Positions 1-7,282 of a DNA stretch of 20,063 nt are shown here, one piece after another. Location: positions 1 to 20,063 of the forward strand of contig CAMWVZ010000008.1 in NCBI GenBank assembly GCA_947177845.1, read 5' to 3'. Both the position numbers and the translations under genes were made by a program. Source of the stretch: an uncultured Bacteroidales bacterium. GTDB taxonomy: Bacteria > Bacteroidota > Bacteroidia > Bacteroidales > P3. The first letter of the stretch is position 1. Each line of letters opens with the position of its first letter. Below the pieces are notes generated by a model. It did no database searches. It had not been told where the DNA came from and was given only the letters and a program-made list of their open reading frames with translations.

Positions 1-83
1 ACCTTTGTGTCACGGAGAGATTAAAACCGTTGAAAGCAGGATGCGATCTTGCGGAACCTCGAATCGAAAATTCGTTGTATCCT

Positions 84-114
84 CAGGTCGGAGAAGTATT
101 ACTTCTTCGACCTG
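84..114 (-). repeat. Stem-loop covering the stop codon of the nuclease-like gene
   Basis: Bases 84-97 pair with 101-114 in a 14-bp stem (one G-T pair at 91/107) closed by a 3-nt loop. The TAA stop of the minus-strand gene at 99-101 lies in the loop and top of the stem, so the last codons of the gene form one arm. No T-run follows on the minus strand, so this is not a classic intrinsic terminator. It could protect or stop the mRNA 3' end. A second small hairpin (60-74, CGAAT/ATTCG) follows. Confidence 0.5.
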
Positions 115-671
115 TTGTATTTTAGGAGCCTGCCCTTCACAAACCAATGGATTTGGTCTTGAGTGTAATTAGGTTCGCCCAAATGATTTCTATTTTGTTC
201 GGAAAAAATCTTGGCGGTAATCTGAAGTATTACTTTGTGTTTCAGATCTTCATTCAACATTAAATCCGTAAGAACGGCTGTTGCCCCTTGTTTACAGGCG
301 ATATTGGCGTTCTTTACAATCTTGTTCTTATTTTGAGGAGACTTGACATCTATGTAGCCGTACTTGTCGGTCTTCAAATCGGGATTGCTATTGTCGGTGA
401 TGCCGGGATAGAGTTTTTTTCGTGCAGCCACCGCCTGTGGCATAACTTCGGGATTAATCCAGCAATGGGTCTCGACGGTGTAAGCCTTCGCCACTGCAAG
501 TATCTGCCCATAGTCGGGAGCCTGCGTATCCACCAACAGATGCTGATACACCGCAAAACCGCTCTCGGGGTGAAGGTAGACCATGCTGAACTGCGCCGAT
601 AACGGCAATGCGTAAATAGCCTCCTTCTCCGCCGGGGTTCGCTTTGTCCTTATACGAAACAAATCTTTCAT
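99..671 (-). CDS. Orphan CdiA-CT-like / PD-(D/E)xK nuclease-like protein
   Basis: This is a 190-aa cytosolic protein without signal peptide or membrane segment. Residues 96-110 contain a PD followed ten residues later by DVK (P97-D98 and D108-V-K110, then SP), the signature of PD-(D/E)xK nucleases. A conserved-looking KQGA sits at 127-130 with a hydrophobic strand after it. This order (N-terminal part with an INPEV-like turn near 72-76, then NPDL, IDVKSP, KQ) resembles the CdiA C-terminal tRNase family and related orphan copies on phages and polymorphic toxins. The family call is from memory of that pattern, not a search. The gene stands alone: no recognisable immunity gene lies beside it in the window, its base composition is richer in A/T than the neighbours, and no Bacteroidota-type promoter is visible upstream on its strand. 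That suggests horizontal gain. It could also be a non-toxic hypothetical with a nuclease fold. Confidence 0.7.
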   Translation of the reverse strand: MKDLFRIRTKRTPAEKEAIYALPLSAQFSMVYLHPESGFAVYQHLLVDTQAPDYGQILAVAKAYTVETHCWINPEVMPQAVAARKKLYPGITDNSNPDLKTDKYGYIDVKSPQNKNKIVKNANIACKQGATAVLTDLMLNEDLKHKVILQITAKIFSEQNRNHLGEPNYTQDQIHWFVKGRLLKYNRSKK

Positions 672-751
672 GTTTCCTATAACGTATGGAGTCGGATTTT
701 ATCGAACTTTTTGAGAAAAAAGTTTTCAACAGAACAATACAGCAGGCAGAT

Positions 752-820
752 TATCTTTGTTTTATAATATACCAAGAATTTCAAGTGTATATCGATTTAT
801 ATGATTTGTGAGTACCTTTG
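752..820 (+). promoter_or_regulatory. Two Bacteroidota-type -7 motifs upstream of pepD
   Basis: TATCTTTG at 752-759 and TACCTTTG at 813-820 both match the TAnnTTTG -7 consensus of the main Bacteroidota sigma factor. Neither has a good TTTG at the expected distance upstream, but the surrounding DNA is very A/T-rich, as is usual for promoters here. If the second is used, the transcript would start near 827 and carry a leader of about 325 nt, including the hairpin element, before pepD. Confidence 0.45.
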
Positions 821-843
821 CAGACTACCGTACGGGATGATTT

Positions 844-1118
844 CCCGCGGGCAGTCAAGCGGCCGTGCGGAAGTGCCTTAAAGCCATAGTCCCGCGAACA
901 CCCTTTTCGATAAGCCGAGAGCAGAAGCCAAGCTTGCTTGGATTTTGCCGAGGTAAGAAAAGGGCGGCGAAGCCAATTTTGCCGTTGCTGCGGACGCGCC
1001 GCAGAGCACGTTCCTTTTTGTGCCGGAGGCGCGGACGGACAACGAGCAAAACCGCGGGATGGCTAAAGCCACTTTGCAGCACGGAGCACGTGCCGCTTGG
1101 CCGCCCCTGCGGGCAGGC
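844..1118. repeat. GC-rich branched inverted-repeat element in the pepD leader
   Basis: This GC-rich block sits between A/T-rich flanks and is built of nested complementary segments. Outer stem: 856-863 with 1092-1099 (8 bp), 871-875 with 1070-1074, 883-887 with 1059-1063, and 891-896 with 1053-1058. Inside are two arms. Arm A pairs 901-908 with 957-964 (8 bp) and holds CCAAGC/GCTTGG at 928-941. Arm B pairs 977-987 with 1040-1051 (one bulge), then 995-1000 with 1028-1033, then 1006-1009 with 1020-1023. Such a Y-shaped fold fits either a mobile palindromic element (MITE- or REP-like) or a structured RNA leader. Arginine-rich open frames in it (for example 865-1131) look like by-products of its composition. 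No protein-coding gene is supported here. Confidence 0.65.
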
Positions 1119-1151
1119 TAATAAACAGTAAATAATAAAAAATAAATAGGT

Positions 1152-2603
1152 ATGAACAACGATTTGCAAAACCTCAAGCCGCAGATTTTGTGGCACTATT
1201 TCGACGAAGTGCTCCGCATTCCCCGTCCCTCCAAGAAAGAAGAGAAAATCCGCGCCTATCTCGTGGATTTCGCCCGCCAACACAATCTGGAATGCCACGA
1301 AGACGCCACCGGCAACGTCCTCATCCGCAAACCCGCCACAAAAGGCCACGAAAACCGCCCCGGCATCATCCTGCAAAGCCACATGGACATGGTGTGCGAG
1401 AAAAACGGCGACTCCACCCATAACTTCGACACCGACCCCATAGAAGCCTATGTGGACGGCGACTGGGTGAAAGCCAAAGGCACCACCCTCGGCGCCGACA
1501 ACGGCATGGGCGTGGCCACCCAACTGGCCGTCCTCGCCTCGGACGACCTCGAACACGGCCCCCTCGAATGCCTCTTCACCGTAGACGAAGAAACCGGCCT
1601 CACCGGAGCCTTCGGCCTGCAACAAGGCTTTTTGCAAGGCAAGACCCTGCTCAACCTCGATTCCGAAGACGACGGACAATTCTTTATCGGCTGCGCCGGC
1701 GGCATCGACACCGTGATAAAATTCCCCTACCGCAAGGAACTCATCGACCCCAAGCTGCAATACTTTCAGATTCAGGTGAAAGGACTTGCCGGCGGACACT
1801 CCGGCGACGACATCAACAAAGGCCGCGCCAACGCCATTCAACTCCTGGCACGCCTGCTCTATAGGCTGGACGAAGCCTCGCCCCTGCGCATCGCCACGTT
1901 CAACGGCGGCAACCTCCGCAACGCCATTGCCCGCGAAGCCACCGCCAACATCGGCGTCAACGCCGACCAAGCCACAGGACTGGCCGCCGAAGTGGCCCGC
2001 TTCAAGACCCTCTTCGCCGAAGAATACAAGGCCACGGAACCCGCTTTGGATGTGGTGCTTACCGAAATTCCCAAACCCGAAATCCTGATGAAGCAGGAAG
2101 ACGGACGCGCCCTCATTTATGCCCTCAACGCCTGCCCCCACGGCGTGTTGCGCATGAGCGACGAAATCAAGGATTTTGTGGAAACCTCCACCAACCTCGC
2201 TTCGGTGGCCACCCAAGACCGCTTCGTGCTGATATGCACCAGCCAACGCTCGTCGGTGGAGAGCGCCAAACACTTCGCCGCGCAACGTGTGGCCGCCTGC
2301 TTCAAGGCCATAGGCGCGCAGACCGAACACAGCGAAGGCTATCCCGGCTGGAAACCCAACGCCAACTCCCCTATCCTGAAACTTGTTCTGGACACCTTCC
2401 GCGACCTTTTCCACGAAGAAGGCAAGGCGCTCGCCATTCACGCCGGCTTGGAATGCGGCCTGTTCAGCGAGAAATATCCCGGCATGGACATGGTGTCCTA
2501 CGGCCCCACGATGCGCGGCGTGCACTCGCCCGACGAGAAAGTATCCATAAGCACCGTGGAACGCTTCTGGAAGCTCACCGTGGAATTGCTCAAACGGTTT
2601 TAA
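1152..2603 (+). CDS. pepD: Cytosolic non-specific dipeptidase (aminoacyl-histidine dipeptidase, M20C)
   Basis: This 483-aa zinc metallopeptidase of the PepD family hydrolyses a broad range of dipeptides in the cytosol and completes breakdown of imported peptides. The metal and catalytic residues of family M20 can be placed: H78 and D80 in SHMDM, D116 in GADNG, the Glu pair E146-E147 in VDEETG, D170 in LNLDS, and H458 in GVHSPDE. The lid/dimer-domain motif GGHSGDD follows CAGG near residue 182. Length matches the family (about 480-490 aa). The start is the ATG after an A/T-rich leader with no Shine-Dalgarno, normal for this phylum. The NUDIX gene follows after 9 nt, so the two probably share a transcript. 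The gene lies just downstream of the branched hairpin element. The lack of a signal peptide supports a cytosolic location. Confidence 0.95.
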   Translation: MNNDLQNLKPQILWHYFDEVLRIPRPSKKEEKIRAYLVDFARQHNLECHEDATGNVLIRKPATKGHENRPGIILQSHMDMVCEKNGDSTHNFDTDPIEAYVDGDWVKAKGTTLGADNGMGVATQLAVLASDDLEHGPLECLFTVDEETGLTGAFGLQQGFLQGKTLLNLDSEDDGQFFIGCAGGIDTVIKFPYRKELIDPKLQYFQIQVKGLAGGHSGDDINKGRANAIQLLARLLYRLDEASPLRIATFNGGNLRNAIAREATANIGVNADQATGLAAEVARFKTLFAEEYKATEPALDVVLTEIPKPEILMKQEDGRALIYALNACPHGVLRMSDEIKDFVETSTNLASVATQDRFVLICTSQRSSVESAKHFAAQRVAACFKAIGAQTEHSEGYPGWKPNANSPILKLVLDTFRDLFHEEGKALAIHAGLECGLFSEKYPGMDMVSYGPTMRGVHSPDEKVSISTVERFWKLTVELLKRF

Positions 2604-2612
2604 TCTCTCCTT

Positions 2613-3254
2613 ATGCTGCGTATCTTTTCCGAAAGAAAGGCCCTTGTCTTCGCCGACACGCTCGGCGAGGGCAAGGGCGTTCCCGAATTTGTCTTTCACG
2701 ACACGGACGCCTTATACGATTTCGCGATGCGGGAATTCCGCCCCAAGATGCCCGCCGACGCGCGGGTGGCGCTCCAAAAGCCCGACGGCGGCTTGGTGCG
2801 TGCCGAAGAGGTGTTCCGCGCGTTCTGCGCGCGCACGGGATTACGCGCGGCGGCGGGAGGCTTGGTAAAGACCCTCGACCCCGCCCTGAACGAGCCCGAA
2901 TATCTCTATATCTACCGCAATGCGATGTGGGATTTGCCCAAAGGCAAGAAGGAAGAAGGCGAAAGCACCGAAGAAAACGCCCTGCGCGAAGTGCAGGAAG
3001 AAACCGGCCTGCGCAACCTGAAACTTCTCCGTTTCTTGGAAAACACCTATCATTTTGTGGATTTGGGCCGGGGCAACACCGTGGTGAAGCAGACCTCGTG
3101 GTTCGAGATGCAGACCGACACTAAACAAGTGCCGGTGCCGCAGACCGAAGAAGGCATCAAGGAGGCCCGTTGGCTAACCCGCGCCCAAGTGCGCGACAGA
3201 CTGCCCCTTATGTACGCCTCCATCGCCGCCCTCTCTCACGCTTACTTTCAATAA
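2613..3254 (+). CDS. NUDIX hydrolase
   Basis: This 213-aa protein has a perfect NUDIX box at residues 111-133 (G-x5-E-x7-REVQEETGL), preceded by MWDLPKG as in many MutT/ADP-ribose-pyrophosphatase-like enzymes. Such enzymes cleave nucleoside diphosphates linked to another group, using Mg2+ held by the box glutamates (E126, E129, E130). The substrate cannot be read from sequence. The first 85 residues form an extra N-terminal region that I do not recognise, so the enzyme may be more specialised than a minimal MutT. It starts 9 nt after the pepD stop and is probably co-transcribed with it. Its 3' end overlaps the end of the opposing thioredoxin-like gene by 7 bp, with no terminator hairpin visible between them. 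Confidence 0.92.
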   Translation: MLRIFSERKALVFADTLGEGKGVPEFVFHDTDALYDFAMREFRPKMPADARVALQKPDGGLVRAEEVFRAFCARTGLRAAAGGLVKTLDPALNEPEYLYIYRNAMWDLPKGKKEEGESTEENALREVQEETGLRNLKLLRFLENTYHFVDLGRGNTVVKQTSWFEMQTDTKQVPVPQTEEGIKEARWLTRAQVRDRLPLMYASIAALSHAYFQ

Positions 3255-4774
3255 GTTTCGGAATTCCCGGCGTTTTCGGTGGCTTGGGCCGCTGCGGCGC
3301 CCATTTTCTTGAAAAGCAGTTCGAGAGAACCCGAAGACGGGGCCGCGATATGCGCATTGAGGATATTTCCCTTGTCGTCTACCAAGAAGAAACACGGAAA
3401 ACGCCCCGCATCGATGCGGCGTATCCAGTCTATGTTTCCGTTGAAATGCAGATAGGGCCACGGCAGGTGGCGCTTGCGGGCATCGTGCACGTAGCGGGCG
3501 CGGCTGTGGTCGCTGTTTATCACGAAAATCCGCACGGCCTCGCGCACCTCCTCCCCCGCCTTGCTCCAAATCTTTTCCAAGCGGTTCAGTTCCGTGCCGC
3601 AGTCGGGGCAAAGCGTGTAATCGGCCCGCACGAACACGAAATAATGGAATTTCCCTTTCTCCAAAAGCGCGTCTACGGAAAGCGTGTCGCCCGCTTCGTC
3701 GGTCAGTTTTACATCGGTAAAATAGTGCTGTTCAAAGCGTTCCCGCCTTTGCGCAAGCAAACGCGCCGCCGTTTCCCGAGTGGTTGCGAATTTGGCCTCA
3801 CGGCTCAGGTATTCCACCAACTGCGTTACCGCGCGCGCGTCAAGGCGCCCGCCGTCCCATTCCTGCGAGAGCGCGTAGAGCAACACCCCTTCGCGCAAGG
3901 CCTCGTTGCGCAGGGCGTAGTCGAGCCCCATGCTGTCGGAAAGCGCCTTGACGCGCGCGCCCACCGCCAGCGAGGTGTCCTGAACAATCCTCCGCACCTG
4001 CGTATACGGCAGAAAACGGTTCGTGGCGAGATAATCACCGAAAAACTGCCGCAGGAAATCGGCCTGCGCGGGATTGTCGGCATCCACGGTCTTCCCGTCC
4101 ACATAGCGTTCAAAGATTTCACGCCGCGACATCAATCCCGAAAAATAAGCTAAAAGAGCCTCGGAATAAGCACGGTAGGCGTTGAAATAAGGCGATTTCA
4201 CTTCACCGAACTCCTCCTGCGCCCTATGCAGGAAGCGCACCACGGGCAAGGTGTCTTTTTGTAGGTAAATCCGCTCGAAGTCCATGCCTAACATACGGTT
4301 GTAGAGATAGGCGTAACGCCCTAAATGATAGTTGAGATCGGTGGTGTCGCGCCCGCCCGAAGAATCCGTCAGCACATAGCGCAGCTCGGGCAGACGGTTC
4401 GAAGCCACGAAAGCGTTGAGCCGTTCATCCACGAAATAGTCGAAATCCTCCATGCGCAACGCATAGGTCTTCCCCCGCTCCACAAAAAGGCTACCGCTGT
4501 AATAATCAATCTCGAAATAGGTAGGCAACACCTCAAAAACCTCGTCGGTGGCCAAGACGAAACGCCCGTCCTCCCCAATCACCGCCCTGCCGAGCTCCAC
4601 CCGCCCGTCCGAAATCATATCCGCGTCGGCATACCACACAATGCACCGTCCCTCGGCACCCTTGGCCAAGCCCGCCACCCGCGCCGTGTAGCCCACGTCG
4701 GGAAGGTCTTGCGCCGAAACGGACCACGCCCCGAGGCACAAGCCCAGCACAGCCGCCCACCTACAGATTTTCAT
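3248..4774 (-). CDS. Exported thioredoxin-fold protein (TlpA/AhpC-TSA-like)
   Basis: This is a 508-aa protein beginning with a signal peptide (about residues 1-21, ending VSA-Q). Residues 22-120 look like the beta-rich N-terminal domain seen in Bacteroidota TlpA-like proteins (DUF4369-like; family guess). The middle (about 120-360) is helical. The C-terminal thioredoxin-like domain has a CPDC motif at 389-392 and a plausible cis-proline at 460 (RFPCFF). CPDC replaces the usual WCxxC, so redox chemistry is possible but the active site is not standard. An open frame extends 19 codons further upstream, but the chosen ATG begins right at the signal peptide. This start lies 14 nt inside the 3' end of the DPP-IV-like gene in another frame, suggesting translational coupling. 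The product is probably periplasmic or surface-facing and works alongside the peptidase, although no joint function is known to me. Confidence 0.85.
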   Translation of the reverse strand: MKICRWAAVLGLCLGAWSVSAQDLPDVGYTARVAGLAKGAEGRCIVWYADADMISDGRVELGRAVIGEDGRFVLATDEVFEVLPTYFEIDYYSGSLFVERGKTYALRMEDFDYFVDERLNAFVASNRLPELRYVLTDSSGGRDTTDLNYHLGRYAYLYNRMLGMDFERIYLQKDTLPVVRFLHRAQEEFGEVKSPYFNAYRAYSEALLAYFSGLMSRREIFERYVDGKTVDADNPAQADFLRQFFGDYLATNRFLPYTQVRRIVQDTSLAVGARVKALSDSMGLDYALRNEALREGVLLYALSQEWDGGRLDARAVTQLVEYLSREAKFATTRETAARLLAQRRERFEQHYFTDVKLTDEAGDTLSVDALLEKGKFHYFVFVRADYTLCPDCGTELNRLEKIWSKAGEEVREAVRIFVINSDHSRARYVHDARKRHLPWPYLHFNGNIDWIRRIDAGRFPCFFLVDDKGNILNAHIAAPSSGSLELLFKKMGAAAAQATENAGNSETY

Positions 4775-7154
4775 GGAGAAATTTGGTGAGTTTATGATAA
4801 AGATGCCGTTGTGCCGAACCCTCCTTGTCAACCATGCTGTGGTTCTTGTTGGGATAGAGCATGAGTTCGAAGGGCTTGTTCGCCTTCTGCAAGGCCGTCA
4901 TCATCTCGATGGCGTTCTGCACATGCACATTGTCGTCGCCCGTGCCGTGCACCAGCAGGTAGGCTCCCTGCAACTTGTCGGCGTAGTGAAGCGGCGAGTT
5001 GAGCTCGTAGCCGTCGGGATTTTCCTGCGGGGTGCGCATGAAACGCTCGGTATAGACATTGTCGTAGAATTTCCAATGCGTAACGGGCGCCACGGCCATG
5101 GCCGCCTTGAACACGCCCTCGCCCCGCAACAGGCAGTTGGACGACATGAATCCCCCGTAACTCCAGCCCCAGATGCCGATGCGCGACGAATCCACATACG
5201 GCAGGCCGCCCAGATAGCGCGCCGCAGCCACCTGATCTTCGGTTTCATAACGCCCTATCTGCATATAGGTGCATTTCTTGAAGGCCTCTCCCCTGCCCCC
5301 GGTGCCCCGGTTGTCGACGCACACCACAATATAGCCCTGCTTCACCAGCATCTGATACCAGCAATAGTCGGTGCTCTGATAGGGACGGAGCGAATTGCAC
5401 ACCTGCTGCGAGCCGGGACCGCCGTAGAGGAACATCAGCACGGGATATTTCTTGCCCTCGGCCTCGGGCGTGCCTATCTCGGCGGGCTTCATCATCCACG
5501 CCTGCAAGTACACCTGCCGTTTGGGAGCGGCCGCGGAGTCGTTGCCCTTGGCTTTCCGCTCGAAACGATGCCGTCCGAAGCCCGTCCGTTGCAGGAACAT
5601 ATTGTTTTCCAAATCGGTGAGCGGCACGGGAATGCGCAGAAATTCCTTCTTCACAAAACCGTAATGCTGCGCGGTCTGTTCGAAATGATTGTTGGCGAGG
5701 ATGCATTCCACAAGCTGTTCCTCCTCAGGGCCTATATAATAAAGGTAGTAGCTTGCGGCTTGATTGGCGTTGGAATGCTCCGCAATCATATAGGTGAAGT
5801 CCTTGTTGAACCAAGCGTGCGTGGAACCGCCCTTGCGCTGCATATCCAAGGCGGGGCGGCGGAGGTTGCTTCCGTCTAAGTTCACGCACATCAGGTCGAG
5901 GTTGGCGGGCGACGAATAGGCGGCTTGGAAGAAAACGCGGTTGTGCGCCTCGTCCACGCCGTAGAGACGGGTCACGTCGTACATATCGGGGGTGAGCAGC
6001 AGGCCGGCGGTGTCGGTGCCGTCGGTTCTATACAGGTAGAGATGACGGTAGCCGTCGCGTTCGCTGGCAAGCAACATGCGCGTGCCGTCGGCAAAGAAGT
6101 GGATGTCGTCGCTCACCTCCACATAGGCCGCGTTCCGCTCTTCGTAGAGGAGCGTCTGGGTGCCGTCTTTCTCCAACGCCCATATCCTCAAGTGGTTCTG
6201 AGGACGGTTGAGCGTGTAGAAGATAAGGCGGTCGGTGCCGCCCGGATAGAACATCCGAGGCAGGTATTCCACCGAGTCGGCCCGCAACACTACCTGCCGC
6301 GCCTGCGCAACGGGCCGCCCGTTGTCTTGCAGCTCGCGCGTCCACAGGCTCACCTTCGAATTGTCCTCGCCCGCCTTCGGATATTTGTATTGATAGGTCT
6401 GCGGATAGAGCTCTCCCCACACCGTCATATCATACTGCTTCAAAGACGTTTCATCGAACTTCAACCACGCCAGCGCCTTGGAGTCGCCCCGCCAGTCGAA
6501 AGCGCGCGTAAAGCCGAATTCCTCTTCATACACCCAATCGGTATGCCCGTTGCGGATTTCGTTTTCCTTACCGTCGGCGGTAATAGCATGAATTTCATGT
6601 TTCTGCAAATCGGCTACATACAAATTTCCTTGCCGCACAAAGGCAAGTTTCTTTCCGTCCGGACTGAAAAGCGGCACCTGCAGAAGCGTATCCACCACCC
6701 ACGGATTGGAGAAACGCCCCTTGGCATCGAGGCTCCACAGCACGGCCTTGCAAGTGGCCGACTGCCGGTAAATGGGGCGTATGTCCGAAAGCAGGAGCAC
6801 GCGCGAGAAGTCGGCGTTGAACACAAAACGTTGGGGCTTCCATTCCGGAGCGGCGAAGCGGGCATCGGCGGCGGGCTCTATCACCGATTTCTTCTTGTCC
6901 TTTCCTTGCGCCTGCCGCTGCACCTTATAGAGCGTGCCGTTTTCCAGCTTATAGTATTCCTTTTCTTCCAAGAGATAAGGTATTCCGCTCAAACTCTTCT
7001 GTTTGAAGGCGGACGAGAGAAAAATCGAGTCGACGTCGAAATTTTGAGGGAAAGCGGTTGCCGAAAGGAGGGAAGCGCAAACCGTCGCCCCTCCTATAAC
7101 CGCCCGCATTCCTAAATTCCGCCGTTTTCCTGCCGTTTTCATAACATTCTTCAT
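4761..7154 (-). CDS. DPP-IV-type prolyl peptidase (S9 family)
   Basis: This 797-aa exported serine peptidase has an N-terminal signal (about residues 16-36), a beta-propeller region and a C-terminal alpha/beta-hydrolase domain. The catalytic triad is visible: S665 in GWSYGG, D740 in HGTGDDN and H772 in NKNHS. The DWVYEEEF segment (Glu 210-212) matches the pair of glutamates that DPP-IV enzymes use to grip the free N-terminus, so it should release Xaa-Pro dipeptides (or tripeptides if PtpA-like) from peptides outside the cytoplasm. It is longer than typical DPP-IV/PtpA proteins (about 720-730 aa), with a charged low-complexity insert between the propeller and hydrolase parts (RFERKAKGND region). 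A frame extends 25 codons upstream to 7229 but would cross the divergent tetR promoter. ATGs at 7154 and 7142 are both reasonable, and I chose 7154. The thioredoxin-like gene follows with a 14-nt overlap. Confidence 0.92.
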   Translation of the reverse strand: MKNVMKTAGKRRNLGMRAVIGGATVCASLLSATAFPQNFDVDSIFLSSAFKQKSLSGIPYLLEEKEYYKLENGTLYKVQRQAQGKDKKKSVIEPAADARFAAPEWKPQRFVFNADFSRVLLLSDIRPIYRQSATCKAVLWSLDAKGRFSNPWVVDTLLQVPLFSPDGKKLAFVRQGNLYVADLQKHEIHAITADGKENEIRNGHTDWVYEEEFGFTRAFDWRGDSKALAWLKFDETSLKQYDMTVWGELYPQTYQYKYPKAGEDNSKVSLWTRELQDNGRPVAQARQVVLRADSVEYLPRMFYPGGTDRLIFYTLNRPQNHLRIWALEKDGTQTLLYEERNAAYVEVSDDIHFFADGTRMLLASERDGYRHLYLYRTDGTDTAGLLLTPDMYDVTRLYGVDEAHNRVFFQAAYSSPANLDLMCVNLDGSNLRRPALDMQRKGGSTHAWFNKDFTYMIAEHSNANQAASYYLYYIGPEEEQLVECILANNHFEQTAQHYGFVKKEFLRIPVPLTDLENNMFLQRTGFGRHRFERKAKGNDSAAAPKRQVYLQAWMMKPAEIGTPEAEGKKYPVLMFLYGGPGSQQVCNSLRPYQSTDYCWYQMLVKQGYIVVCVDNRGTGGRGEAFKKCTYMQIGRYETEDQVAAARYLGGLPYVDSSRIGIWGWSYGGFMSSNCLLRGEGVFKAAMAVAPVTHWKFYDNVYTERFMRTPQENPDGYELNSPLHYADKLQGAYLLVHGTGDDNVHVQNAIEMMTALQKANKPFELMLYPNKNHSMVDKEGSAQRHLYHKLTKFLHENL

Positions 7155-7191
7155 TTTATAGAGCGAAGTTAGTAAATTTTCTCCGTCGGTT

Positions 7192-7208
7192 TTTTGGAAT
7201 TTCCAAAA
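7192..7208. promoter_or_regulatory. Perfect 17-bp palindrome, candidate TetR operator
   Basis: TTTTGGAA-T-TTCCAAAA is a perfect inverted repeat with 8-bp arms around one central base. It overlaps the -33 element and spacer of the tetR promoter and lies 38 bp before the start of the divergent DPP-IV-like gene. Position, symmetry and size fit a TetR-dimer binding site for autoregulation of the efflux operon. It might also affect the peptidase gene. Binding is inference. Confidence 0.7.
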
Positions 7209-7222
7209 GAATGATACCTTTG
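7193..7222 (+). promoter_or_regulatory. Promoter of the tetR-efflux operon
   Basis: TTTG at 7193-7196 and TACCTTTG at 7215-7222 match the -33 and -7 elements of Bacteroidota vegetative promoters, with an 18-bp spacer (usual 19-21). A start near 7229 leaves a leader of about 54 nt before the tetR ATG at 7283. This also argues against the further-upstream ATG at 7211, which lies inside the promoter. Confidence 0.75.
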
Positions 7223-7282
7223 CGCCCACGGAAACGAAATAAAAAAAAAACGTTTCCTTGGGTAAAATACATAAAGCATTCT

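Noticed and set aside
844..1118. CRISPR array or tRNA/rRNA gene in the GC-rich gap
   Set aside because: No regularly spaced direct repeats, and no tRNA cloverleaf or rRNA sequence recognised. The symmetry is of nested inverted repeats.
865..1131. 88-codon arginine-rich open frame in the pepD leader
   Set aside because: It lies wholly inside the inverted-repeat element, and its composition reflects the repeat. No protein family was recognised.
855..2699. 614-codon minus-strand open frame opposite pepD
   Set aside because: It is the shadow of pepD plus the hairpin element, with no domain or promoter.
7155..7229. 25-codon upstream extension of the DPP-IV-like gene
   Set aside because: It would cross the divergent tetR promoter and palindrome and places residues before a good signal peptide.
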